The notes under the pieces: generated by a model
What the model was told of the DNA's origin: nothing
The model's input: the letters and a program-made list of their open reading frames with translations, nothing else
Database searches by the model: none
Shown here: positions 16,148 to 22,819 of the stretch, in pieces
How positions within the stretch are numbered: the first letter of the stretch is position 1
Layout: each line of letters opens with the position of its first letter
IMG/VR virus record: IMGVR_UViG_3300025806_000192
Coordinates: 1-26,138 of that record
Length of the DNA stretch: 26,138 bases
Strand: one strand, 5' to 3'
Source: a virus
Translations under genes and position numbers: made by a program

Positions 16148-16526
16148 TTCTTTCCTTATAAAGATTTTCATAAAAGTCTGCAACCTGTCTAATCTGTAAA
16201 GGGGTTGCTTGATTTTTTATAGAGTTAGCCATCATAGAAACAATAATAATATTGTCTTTAGTATAGCCTTGTGTATTGTCAATTCTATCTATTGATGGAG
16301 AGTTATACCATGTCTCTCTACCTACTTGAAATTTAATATGTAATATGGGGCATAACAAAGGCATGTCAATATCTTCAAAACATAAATCAAAATAAATATT
16401 TTTTTTCTTTGCTCTTGTTCTTGTTGTTCGTATTAACGTTAAAATATATGCTCTACCATTAGGCATTATTTCTTTTTGTAAATATCTTTGTCTTCGTTTA
16501 CTAGCTTTATCATTAGTGGGTTTCAC
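16134..16526 (-). CDS. HNH-type endonuclease, probable free-standing homing endonuclease
   Basis: A GTG start with AGGAG 9 bases upstream gives 130 residues. The C-terminal half matches a small phage HNH-like family: CPILHIKF (59-66), SPSIDRIDNTQGYTKDN (76-92), then IVSMMANSIKNQATP. The N-terminal half is basic (ASKRRQRYLQKE and RTTRTRAKKK), suited to DNA binding. It sits between the DNA polymerase and exonuclease genes, overlapping each by exactly 14 bases. Location next to a conserved polymerase gene fits a mobile endonuclease, but a housekeeping role is not excluded. Confidence 0.82.
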   Translation of the reverse strand: MKPTNDKASKRRQRYLQKEIMPNGRAYILTLIRTTRTRAKKKNIYFDLCFEDIDMPLLCPILHIKFQVGRETWYNSPSIDRIDNTQGYTKDNIIIVSMMANSIKNQATPLQIRQVADFYENLYKERNEKS

Positions 16527-18255
16527 TCCAGTTTTCTCCTACTTTATATTCACCATCTAAAGGGCATCTTAAATTAAAAATAGAACTAACTTCTCTGATA
16601 GCTGAAACTCCAGAACTTCCTATTGTTTCTACATAATCTTCAGCAACTTCTAACTGCCATTCATCGTGTATGTTAGCTACAAAATAAGCAGGGTAGTTAT
16701 TATTTTTAATCTTGTTGTTCAGCAATACTAAACCTTGTTTCATTACTATAGCTCCTGCGCTTTGAAGTAAGGTATTCAAAGAAGCATGTTCATGTCTTAT
16801 TTTAACTTTTCTACCGTCTAATCCTTTAAGGTATCCTTTTGACGCCGCTCTTTCAGCTCTACCTTTAAGAGTTGCAAGTGATGGGAGATTAGATAGAAAA
16901 CGTTTTCGTAATTCTTTACCATCTCTTCTACTTCCTTTAACCACTTCTCCAAGCTTACCATCTCCTGCTCCGTATAAAAACGCATAGATGAAAGTCTTTG
17001 CCTGATTTCTTGATTCAAGTCCTGCAAGTTTTTGATTTGCTGTGTGTATATCTCCTGTGAGTATTTCATTAGTATATTCCTCATCATTCATATAATGTGC
17101 AAGCATTCTTAATTCTAACCCAGAAGCATCAATACCAACAAGCTTATAATTATTAGGTACAATCCAACAACTCCTGCAATCTTTTCCGTATGGGCTATAG
17201 CTTGCTGGAATCTGAGCCATGTTAGGTTTAAAGTGTGACATTCTTCCAGTAACTGCACCGTTAGAAACAACGTACCCATGTACTCTATTGTCTTCTTTTA
17301 GATTATCAAACCAAGAGTTTACTTGAGCAATTCTTTTTTGCAACATTAAAAATGTACCAATTAAGTTTGCTTCTGGAATATCTTTAACAGTTTTTAAAGT
17401 TCTTTCATCTACTTTAGGCTGACCATTAGGAGTAAACTCTTTAGGCTTCCAACCAAAATCCTGTAAGTATTCTCCTATTTGTTTTCTAGAATTAAGATTA
17501 AACTCTTCTAATTTTTTCCTATCAAACGGAAACAGCATAGTCTCTTTAGACTTTTTTAAAATACTTTCGTACTCTTCAGTAGTTAACCCAGATTTAGAAA
17601 GCTCACCATTTTGTTTCATTCTAGGAACAACGGTCTTTATAGTTATCAATTTAGGTTTAAATACTGTTTTAACTGTGTCTTCAATAGTTGTTTTTCTTTC
17701 ATTTAACTCAGCCAACAATACAGTTGCTTTAGGAACATCAAACAAAAATCCATGCTTCTCTTGATCCTTCAACACTAAAGATACTTCATGCTCTAGATTA
17801 ATAGACTTCTGATCAAAATCAGATAACTCTTTAATAAGTTCTTCAAATACTAAAGCATTTAACTCTACATCATTTACACAATACTTTAACATGTCAAGAC
17901 TGTACTCTGTAAATCCTGTTTCCTGCATGTCTCCTTTTAAAAAATCTAAAGTAAAACCCCACTGCCTTAAGCTATGACCTCCTCTTTCTGGATTAGCTAA
18001 ACGTGATAAAACTAATGTGTCAATTATCTTTTTATTTTTAAAATTTATATCAGTCAATCTTTCTAGTACAGGAATATCAAAGCCTAATATATTATGACCT
18101 ACTAGTAACGTTGCTTTTTCAAGCAGCTTTAAACCTTCTTTAATAGATGAAGGATCAAACTTAAAAATTTCTTTAGTGTCTAAATCTTTAGCTACAATAC
18201 ACCATATTTTTGTAGCTTGTAACCCATCAGTTTCTATATCAAAAACTAGTTTCAT
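16513..18255 (-). CDS. Family A DNA polymerase with 3'-5' exonuclease (T7 gp5-like)
   Basis: The start at 18255 is set by the ATGA overlap with the small upstream gene and by alignment of MKLVFDIETDGL with the T7 N-terminus; an in-frame ATG at 18267 is less likely. Exonuclease: Asp6/Glu8, GHNILGFD (Asp60), NDVE (Asp129). Polymerase motif A GIDASGLELR (Asp376), motif B AKTFIYAFLYGAG (Lys420, Tyr424), motif C IHDEWQL (Asp531). At 580 residues it is shorter than T7 gp5 (704). The part matching the thioredoxin-binding insert is replaced by a shorter segment (~205-252). It replicates phage DNA with the primase-helicase and SSB. The processivity partner is unknown. Confidence 0.96.
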   Translation of the reverse strand: MKLVFDIETDGLQATKIWCIVAKDLDTKEIFKFDPSSIKEGLKLLEKATLLVGHNILGFDIPVLERLTDINFKNKKIIDTLVLSRLANPERGGHSLRQWGFTLDFLKGDMQETGFTEYSLDMLKYCVNDVELNALVFEELIKELSDFDQKSINLEHEVSLVLKDQEKHGFLFDVPKATVLLAELNERKTTIEDTVKTVFKPKLITIKTVVPRMKQNGELSKSGLTTEEYESILKKSKETMLFPFDRKKLEEFNLNSRKQIGEYLQDFGWKPKEFTPNGQPKVDERTLKTVKDIPEANLIGTFLMLQKRIAQVNSWFDNLKEDNRVHGYVVSNGAVTGRMSHFKPNMAQIPASYSPYGKDCRSCWIVPNNYKLVGIDASGLELRMLAHYMNDEEYTNEILTGDIHTANQKLAGLESRNQAKTFIYAFLYGAGDGKLGEVVKGSRRDGKELRKRFLSNLPSLATLKGRAERAASKGYLKGLDGRKVKIRHEHASLNTLLQSAGAIVMKQGLVLLNNKIKNNNYPAYFVANIHDEWQLEVAEDYVETIGSSGVSAIREVSSIFNLRCPLDGEYKVGENWSETH

Positions 18256-18422
18256 AGTGTCACCCATACATAAAGAAATAATAAAAATATAACGGCAGAT
18301 GTTTTAATATAAGTTCTTTCGTTCTCACTTAACTCACCCGCCGTCATGTCTTCCCAAACCCCTTTAATTAAAGAGGTCAATCTGGCTAAGATGTTTCTGC
18401 CTTTGTCCCGCAATAAACGCAT
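18252..18422 (-). CDS. Small membrane protein directly upstream of DNA polymerase (56 aa)
   Basis: A strong AAAGGAG lies 6-7 bases before ATG 18422, inside the 3' part of the preceding gene in another frame (59-base overlap). The product starts with a basic amphipathic region (MRLLRDKGRNILARLTSLIK) and ends with a hydrophobic segment (TSAVIFLLFLYVWVTL). Its TGA overlaps the polymerase ATG. The ribosome binding site, junction and composition together make it a convincing gene. Function is unknown; it might tether replication to the membrane, or simply couple polymerase translation. Confidence 0.7.
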   Translation of the reverse strand: MRLLRDKGRNILARLTSLIKGVWEDMTAGELSENERTYIKTSAVIFLLFLYVWVTL

Positions 18423-18621
18423 GTGATTCTCCTTTAGGTAGTATGTATTTCAAAACAGTTTCAAAGCATTCAACCCTCCACTCATCGTTATAAAAATCTT
18501 CTTTATGGTCAGCGTTTTCAGGATCATACCCACTGAATGTTTCAAGTAATCCCACATAGGATTCTTTAACAAACTCTATACCGATTGCATCTACTGTGTC
18601 CCAGTCTATATCAAATTTCAT
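18364..18621 (-). CDS. Small acidic protein of unknown function (85 aa)
   Basis: The start at 18621 (after AGAAGAAA, overlapping the end of the previous small gene) is preferred to a longer in-frame form that would overlap that gene much more. The product is acidic with aromatic residues (MKFDIDWDTVDAIG, then FYNDEWRVECFETVLKYILP). Its N-terminus resembles that of the gene before it (MKVDIDIIDCLID). I cannot name a function. Confidence 0.65.
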   Translation of the reverse strand: MKFDIDWDTVDAIGIEFVKESYVGLLETFSGYDPENADHKEDFYNDEWRVECFETVLKYILPKGESHAFIAGQRQKHLSQIDLFN

Positions 18622-18754
18622 TTTCTTCTCTTGCTTTATAAATTTCTTCCCATGTAAAAAACTTCCCAGTCTTATCGTTGTAAACACCTTCTAAGTCTGT
18701 TGTTCTTTCAGCGGTATCAATTAAACAATCAATAATATCTATGTCAACTTTCAT
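18611..18754 (-). CDS. Very small protein of unknown function (47 aa)
   Basis: ATG 18754 overlaps the stop of the 52-aa gene before it (ATGA), and its own end overlaps the next start by 11 bases. The product begins MKVDIDIIDCLIDTAERTTD and ends in a charged helix. The similar start in the next gene hints at a shared short motif or an old duplication. Support is from junctions and composition only. Confidence 0.55.
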   Translation of the reverse strand: MKVDIDIIDCLIDTAERTTDLEGVYNDKTGKFFTWEEIYKAREENEI

Positions 18755-18909
18755 TTTGCATCCTCTTTAATCTTCACTAGGAACGGCATGATTAAATCTA
18801 CAGCTTCATCCAAAGCACATTTGTATCCAAATATATAGTCATCAGGATAACCACTTAAATCTTGTTCTTTAAGCGTCATTAACTCCCATATTAATTCTTT
18901 CTTATTCAT
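18751..18909 (-). CDS. Small protein, paralogue of the gene at 25588-25749 (52 aa)
   Basis: The ATG overlaps the stop of the alpha-CTD-like gene (ATGA). The sequence MNKKELIWELMTLKEQDLSG, then LDEAVDLIMPFLVKIKED, is clearly related to a 53-aa product about 6.8 kb away on the same strand, with both ends nearly identical and the middle diverged. Conservation of a paralogue shows that the frame is real. Function unknown; it is acidic and helical. Confidence 0.72.
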   Translation of the reverse strand: MNKKELIWELMTLKEQDLSGYPDDYIFGYKCALDEAVDLIMPFLVKIKEDAK

Positions 18910-19391
18910 CCGTTCACCATCTCATCTTTTATAATTAACTCCACAGTTACGTCACCGTCAGGGTAAAACGCATACGCTGCAAGAAGACAGTCTCTTAGGC
19001 TTAGTATTTCTCTGAGCTGTTCTTCTGGGTCGTCATAGTCCTTAACGGTAGTAAAACAAGCAAGCATAGTCTTTCTATTTGAAAGTTTCTGGATGCCATC
19101 AATACAAACAATGCCCCTTGTATAAGCCTGAAGAATATAGTCTGCGTCTAGGTCAATCTTTACTTCGGTTCCTTCAGCAGGTACATGAGTACCAAGCTCT
19201 AGTCCATGCCTAGCAAGAACACCTTCTATTTCCGTCAACTGTTTTTTACCTATGTTGCGAGTTTTTAAAACCTGTTTTTCTGTTAACTTAACAAGCTCAC
19301 TAACTAAAGTAATTTTCTCAGCGTGAAGACAATTTGTGGAACGTACCGACAGCCCTAGCTCCTCTATCTTTTTATATAACATATCGTTCAT
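18906..19391 (-). CDS. RNA polymerase alpha-CTD-like protein (161 aa)
   Basis: Residues 5-67 match the C-terminal domain of bacterial RNA polymerase alpha. Compared with E. coli: Arg17 = Arg265, Asn20 = Asn268 (VRSTNCL versus VRSANCL), Gly48 = Gly296, Lys49/50 = Lys297/298, Glu54 = Glu302 (NIGKKQLTEI versus NLGKKSLTEI); Ser299 is Gln51. The residues that contact UP-element DNA are therefore almost all kept. The alpha N-terminal dimerisation domain is absent. The C-terminal ~90 residues (IDLDADYILQAYTRGIVCID onwards) match nothing I know. It could recruit or compete with host polymerase at phage or host promoters. A strong GAGGAG precedes the start, which overlaps the previous stop. Confidence 0.85.
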   Translation of the reverse strand: MNDMLYKKIEELGLSVRSTNCLHAEKITLVSELVKLTEKQVLKTRNIGKKQLTEIEGVLARHGLELGTHVPAEGTEVKIDLDADYILQAYTRGIVCIDGIQKLSNRKTMLACFTTVKDYDDPEEQLREILSLRDCLLAAYAFYPDGDVTVELIIKDEMVNG

Positions 19392-19579
19392 GATAGCTCC
19401 TCAGCTTCTTCATTATATAAATCAATCGTATCTTCAATAGCTTTATAAACTAACTGTATAAACCTTTCGCTTTCAAAAATATCATCTAACTTTTTTTCAA
19501 TTAAGATTTCTAAACTTGTTTGTAGTCCTTTGTCTATACTTGGCAGAGGTTCTACTGTTTTAAAAACTAAGTCGCTCAT
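19388..19579 (-). CDS. Small acidic protein of unknown function (63 aa)
   Basis: A GAGG precedes the ATG, which overlaps the previous stop (ATGA); its own end overlaps the alpha-CTD-like start in the same way. The product is acidic and helical in the second half (DIFESERFIQLVYKAIEDTI). Tight coupling with the alpha-CTD-like gene suggests co-production, perhaps as a partner, but nothing else shows this. Confidence 0.62.
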   Translation of the reverse strand: MSDLVFKTVEPLPSIDKGLQTSLEILIEKKLDDIFESERFIQLVYKAIEDTIDLYNEEAEELS

Positions 19580-19719
19580 GGTAGTTCCTCTATCTTGGCT
19601 TGTACATAAGAATTAAATTCTTCTTCAGTAATTATATTAGCTTCTAAAGCTTTCTCAAATATCTGTAAAGCTTTATCGTATACGCTTTCTTCTAATGCTT
19701 CTCTATAATGACAGCTCAT
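19576..19719 (-). CDS. Very small protein of unknown function (47 aa)
   Basis: GGAG lies 7 bases before ATG 19719, 12 bases after the primase-helicase stop. The product (beginning MSCHYREALEESVYDKALQI) looks like two acidic helices, somewhat like a short SHOCT-type segment (KALEANIITEEEFNSYVQAK), though that similarity is weak. The end overlaps the next gene at ATGA. Confidence 0.62.
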   Translation of the reverse strand: MSCHYREALEESVYDKALQIFEKALEANIITEEEFNSYVQAKIEELP

Positions 19720-19731
19720 TTTATACTCCAA

Positions 19732-21405
19732 TTAAAAAGGGATATCTGAAAATTCTAAAGTATCTTTATCTGTTAAAGGAACTTCGTTTAATCTGCCTGT
19801 TTCTTCATCATACAAAAGCTGAGCAGCTAGACCTACGTTACCTGTATAGCGAGACTTTAGAACTCTTACTCTTGTAGTCTTAGACTCTACTACATCATTA
19901 GATTGTTGGTTTCTTTCTAATGCAATAATAGAATCAGCTACATGAGCAATACCTGCTGACCCTCTAATGTGGTGCATCTTAACTTCAGCACCGTTTTCAT
20001 GTCCTTCAGTAGATCCTCTGTTCAAGTGAGATACACATATCATACCTGCGTTAGTCTCTGCTGCTAAACTTCTTAGGTTTGTCATTAGATTATCAATCGT
20101 TCTTCTTTCATCAAGAGTATCAGAACCTGAAACAAACATGTGCAAGTGATCCACTATAATCCATTTGCAATCGCAACCTATAATCATAAACCTTAGCTTA
20201 GATAAAGTTTCTTCAATGCTGTTAACACCAAAGTGAGCATGTATAAATATTTTATCTTCTGACAATACTTGATTATATAAAACACTTAGTTGTTCTTCAT
20301 CGTACTTATCTCTTACTTCTGCTAAATGAAGCTTATCATTTGCTGCAACAGAAACAATACCGTCTACAGTTCTTCTCCAATCTTCTTCTAAAGCTATGAT
20401 ACCAATCTTGTCAGGACTATTAGTTATCAGATGATGTGTCAACTCTCTAGTCACAGCACTCTTACCTAACCCTGTACCACCCGCAACTATTAACAACTCT
20501 CCCTGCCGTATCCCAATTAACTTTTCATTTAAGCCTTGCCAAGGATACTCAACTGAAGCATTCACATCTCTGTGTAGCCATTCATCTAGCTTTTCTGAAG
20601 CTCTAATAATTCCTGTAGGAGTAAAGGTACGTGCCGCCCAGAACGCTGCTGTAAATTCTTGATAGGCGTTCTGTTTGAGCATGTCATTAGCATCCTTAAA
20701 TCCTACAGGAAGAGTCATGATCTTAGCTTTGTTAGGTTTAAACAATGTTGCAACTTTAGTAGCTGCTTCTGTACCAGCTTTGTCATTATCAAAACAAATA
20801 ATTACATTGTCGTATGTCTCTAAAAATTCTAAGTTCTTTTTAATATCTGTGGTTGCTGACTGAGCACCATTCTTAATAGATACACAAGACCATTTACTAC
20901 CTGTAAGTTCGTAAGCTGCCATAGCATCACACTCACCTTCAGTAATCGTAATATACTTTCCACCTGTTTGACAGATTGACTGACCAAACAAACCCGCAGA
21001 CTGTATCTTACCTTGAGCTACAAACTTCTTAGTTTTTACTTTACGAATTTTGTAGCCTACTAACTCTCGATCACAATAGTATGGGTAGTAATGCTCATTG
21101 ATGTTACCTTCAGTATCGAATGTAACTCTTACATTATATTTCTTAGCTGTCTCTTCCCTAATCTTACGGTCAGTTAAATTGCTAAAGATGCCAATGTAAT
21201 CATCCTTAGAAAAGTGAACAACATTATTCTTAGGTTCTTGTGCTACTACACTACTTAACTTATTAGTTTCTGTTTTATAAGGTTCTTCAAAATCTTTCAT
21301 AAAATCTCCACAACTAAAACACTTTGCTGATCCATCGTCATTGATACTCACAGCGTCTGAACTTTTACACTTAGGACATGCTACATGAAACTTAACGAAT
21401 GCCAC
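19732..21405 (-). CDS. Primase-helicase (T7 gp4-like)
   Basis: The GTG start is supported by AAAGGAG about 8 bases upstream and by overlap with the previous TAG. The 557 residues show the full T7 gp4 plan: N-terminal zinc site Cys10/Cys13/Cys29/Cys32; TOPRIM primase with TEGECDA (Glu157) and ICFDNDKAG (Asp207, Asp209); a linker near 265-290; RecA-type helicase with Walker A GGTGLGKS (309-316), Walker B IIVDHLHMF (Asp419) and VSHLNR (His460). It unwinds DNA ahead of the polymerase and makes primers. The last residues (LEFSDIPF) form an acidic, Phe-ended tail, as in T7 where this tail binds the polymerase. Confidence 0.96.
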   Translation of the reverse strand: MAFVKFHVACPKCKSSDAVSINDDGSAKCFSCGDFMKDFEEPYKTETNKLSSVVAQEPKNNVVHFSKDDYIGIFSNLTDRKIREETAKKYNVRVTFDTEGNINEHYYPYYCDRELVGYKIRKVKTKKFVAQGKIQSAGLFGQSICQTGGKYITITEGECDAMAAYELTGSKWSCVSIKNGAQSATTDIKKNLEFLETYDNVIICFDNDKAGTEAATKVATLFKPNKAKIMTLPVGFKDANDMLKQNAYQEFTAAFWAARTFTPTGIIRASEKLDEWLHRDVNASVEYPWQGLNEKLIGIRQGELLIVAGGTGLGKSAVTRELTHHLITNSPDKIGIIALEEDWRRTVDGIVSVAANDKLHLAEVRDKYDEEQLSVLYNQVLSEDKIFIHAHFGVNSIEETLSKLRFMIIGCDCKWIIVDHLHMFVSGSDTLDERRTIDNLMTNLRSLAAETNAGMICVSHLNRGSTEGHENGAEVKMHHIRGSAGIAHVADSIIALERNQQSNDVVESKTTRVRVLKSRYTGNVGLAAQLLYDEETGRLNEVPLTDKDTLEFSDIPF

Positions 21406-21629
21406 TACAGCTCTCCTTTTCTAAACAACCAAAGCATATCATCTTCTACAGACTCTACAATTTGCTTTGTTAAAAATGTATTAGGTTCTTTATTTAAAAC
21501 TTTACCATTTAGTATTACCTCTCCAATTTCAATTCCTTCAGGCCATCCCACAGAAGAATCTCCGGGATCTATTGTATACTCAGCCGTTGCTTTAACCTTA
21601 TGATAACCAATATTAAAATGTGTAATCAT
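21405..21629 (-). CDS. Small protein of unknown function upstream of primase-helicase (74 aa)
   Basis: AAGGAG precedes the ATG, which overlaps the previous stop (TAATG). The product has an all-beta look with a Gly/Pro-rich centre (TIDPGDSSVGWPEGIEIGEV) and a charged C-terminus. I recall comparable small proteins in other phages, without known role. Its place between the SSB operon and the primase-helicase fits DNA metabolism. Confidence 0.7.
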   Translation of the reverse strand: MITHFNIGYHKVKATAEYTIDPGDSSVGWPEGIEIGEVILNGKVLNKEPNTFLTKQIVESVEDDMLWLFRKGEL

Positions 21630-21892
21630 TATATAATCTCCTTGTATGACACAGTGTTAAGCTTATAAAAGTCTTTAGAGTCACACTCAATGTAGACTTC
21701 AGCTCCACATGACAAAGGTTTATTACGAGAATACACAATTCTGGAAGGCCCTGTTATATTAACTTCATCTGTGTAGTAAGTCTTACCACCCATCTTTATA
21801 GTTAATACAGGCTTATAGGAAGGATTTGTTTCTAGTACTTGCTTTCTATTATGTTTGATATGATGTTGATTAACATGAACGATTGCTTTCAC
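21629..21892 (-). CDS. Conserved phage protein of unknown function (87 aa)
   Basis: AGGAGAAGCAGAGTG-type spacing precedes the ATG at 21892, about 16 bases beyond the terminator's T tract. The sequence has MKAIVHVNQHHIKHNRK at the start, NITGPSRIVYSRNKPLSCGA in the middle and a beta-rich C-terminus. I recognise it as a recurrent small protein of marine phages near replication genes; its function is not known to me. Confidence 0.75.
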   Translation of the reverse strand: MKAIVHVNQHHIKHNRKQVLETNPSYKPVLTIKMGGKTYYTDEVNITGPSRIVYSRNKPLSCGAEVYIECDSKDFYKLNTVSYKEII

Positions 21893-21907
21893 TCTGCTTC
21901 TCCTAGC

Positions 21908-21955
21908 AAAAAAAAAGTTTGGAGGTGTCCCCGAGAATAGGGACGCCCTCCGAAC
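21908..21955 (-). terminator. Intrinsic terminator after the SSB gene pair
   Basis: On the minus strand, a hairpin is formed by GTTCGGAGG (outer 5' arm) and CCTCCAAAC (outer 3' arm), with inner GTCCC/GGGAC arms and a loop of about 8 bases, followed by nine T (plus-strand A run 21908-21916). The stem is unusually GC-rich for this genome and is followed directly by the U tract, so this is a textbook Rho-independent terminator. Confidence 0.92.
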
Positions 21956-21966
21956 GTTCGTCTAAC

Positions 21967-22224
21967 TTATTCTAAAGATACTTCCTCCTCTTCTACAAGT
22001 AAAGTTTCTTCTGTCTCTTCAACAATCAAAGCATCTTCTGTTAAATTACTTTGAATACTACTGTTCAAAGACATGGCAGCAGCTTCTAAAATAACTACTT
22101 TCTTACGTAGCATTTGAATCTCTGCTTGTACTTCAACTAAATGATTAAAGGCTGTCTTAGCATCGTAGTTTAAAAGCTCTACGTTATACTTGTTTTCTCC
22201 ATCAATATAAGTCCAATTACTCAT
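21967..22224 (-). CDS. Coiled-coil protein with acidic tail, partner gene of SSB (85 aa)
   Basis: The ATG overlaps the SSB stop (TAATG). Residues ~1-25 are soluble (MSNWTYIDGENKYNVELLNY), 26-60 form a coiled coil (HLVEVQAEIQMLRKKVVILE), and the tail is strongly acidic (EETEETLLVEEEEVSLE). It is followed within 12 bases by the terminator hairpin. Acidic tails in replication proteins commonly compete for DNA-binding surfaces or bind partners; this might hold here, but no function is established. Confidence 0.72.
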   Translation of the reverse strand: MSNWTYIDGENKYNVELLNYDAKTAFNHLVEVQAEIQMLRKKVVILEAAAMSLNSSIQSNLTEDALIVEETEETLLVEEEEVSLE

Positions 22225-22661
22225 TAAAATTCCTCGTCTTCAGAAGTGATTTCTTTGATGCCTAGTTCAGCACCATCTGGTGAACTATCTCCGTAAGCTA
22301 CAAGTTCTAATACTTGAACAGCTTGTAAGTCTAAACCTTGAAATTCTCCATACTGGTTACTTACATCCCATGGTTTATATTGAACACGTACTCTTGAACC
22401 ATTACCAATCAGTTCATTCATAGGTTCTTTATCTTTATTAACTAATTTAGGTACAGAATTTTTTACTCCTTTCTTGTTTGTAACTTTTCGTTTAATAACA
22501 ATACAAGGCCCTTCTTCTAGCTGCTTAACTTTAAATCCTTTAGCAGCAAATTCTTGTGCTTCTTGATCGTCAATAACTAAGTTGATTGTATACACTGGGT
22601 CAAACTTAATGTTAGGTACACTAACTGATGCCCAATAAGCTTTGCCTTCGATAACTGCCAT
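22224..22661 (-). CDS. Single-stranded DNA-binding protein (T7 gp2.5-like type)
   Basis: The 145-residue product has an OB-fold-like, beta-rich body (VIEGKAYWASVSVPNIKFDP; then SRVRVQYKPWDVSNQYGEFQ and LDLQAVQVLELV) and a short acidic tail ending in Phe (ITSEDEEF). That tail is the hallmark of gp2.5-type proteins, which use it to bind polymerase and primase-helicase. It coats single-stranded DNA and coordinates lagging-strand synthesis. It is preceded by its own strong promoter and followed, after one more gene, by a terminator, indicating a separately regulated, abundant product. Confidence 0.85.
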   Translation of the reverse strand: MAVIEGKAYWASVSVPNIKFDPVYTINLVIDDQEAQEFAAKGFKVKQLEEGPCIVIKRKVTNKKGVKNSVPKLVNKDKEPMNELIGNGSRVRVQYKPWDVSNQYGEFQGLDLQAVQVLELVAYGDSSPDGAELGIKEITSEDEEF

Positions 22662-22686
22662 GTTGTAATTCCTTAATTAAGTGGTT

Positions 22687-22720
22687 TGTCAATACTATAG
22701 AGTCTAAATAGACCTGTCAA
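22687..22720 (-). promoter_or_regulatory. Sigma70-type promoter of the SSB operon with internal dyad
   Basis: On the minus strand TTGACA (22720-22715) is a perfect -35; TATAGT (22699-22694, 15-bp spacer) or TAGTAT (22697-22692, 17-bp spacer) can serve as -10. Between them lies the dyad GTCTA-TT-TAGAC (22702-22713), a likely repressor site. A second TTGACA lies at 22692-22687. The 20 bases upstream of the -35 (22721-22740) are A-rich on the minus strand and look like an UP element. Transcription would start near 22685, about 25 bases before the SSB ATG. Confidence 0.75.
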
Positions 22721-22740
22721 GCTTTTTCTTTGTTTATTTT

Positions 22741-22806
22741 CTCCAACAATAGTATACTTAGTAACCATCATTAAAAAAAAATATGAAGCAGTTTAATCAC
22801 ATGCTT
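22741..22806 (-). promoter_or_regulatory. Duplicated control element, copy 1 (TATACT box, A/T tract, dyad)
   Basis: The 16-mer CTCCAACAATAGTATA (22741-22756, plus-strand reading) is identical to 26012-26027. It is followed in both copies by a similar AG/AAC segment, an A tract, and a dyad with an 11-base spacer. In this copy the dyad is AAGCA-11-TGCTT (22786-22790 / 22802-22806). On the minus strand the order is dyad, T tract, TATACT, ATTGTTGGAG, which resembles an activator-type promoter without a good -35. It lies ~80 bases before SSB, compared with ~75 bases before the 62-aa gene for copy 2. Confidence 0.62.
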
Positions 22807-22819
22807 AGGTGAACTAAGG

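Noticed and set aside
16818-17087. 89-codon frame inside the DNA polymerase gene, same strand
   Set aside because: It lies over polymerase motifs B and C in another frame, with no ribosome binding site; best explained as a shadow.
18741-18746. TTGACA-like hexamer inside the 47-aa gene
   Set aside because: It is within coding sequence (VDID codons) and has no good -10 at the proper distance.
20675-20863. Rightward frame within the primase-helicase gene (also 19695, 21385, 22876)
   Set aside because: Antisense to confident genes with domain evidence; no supporting start signals.
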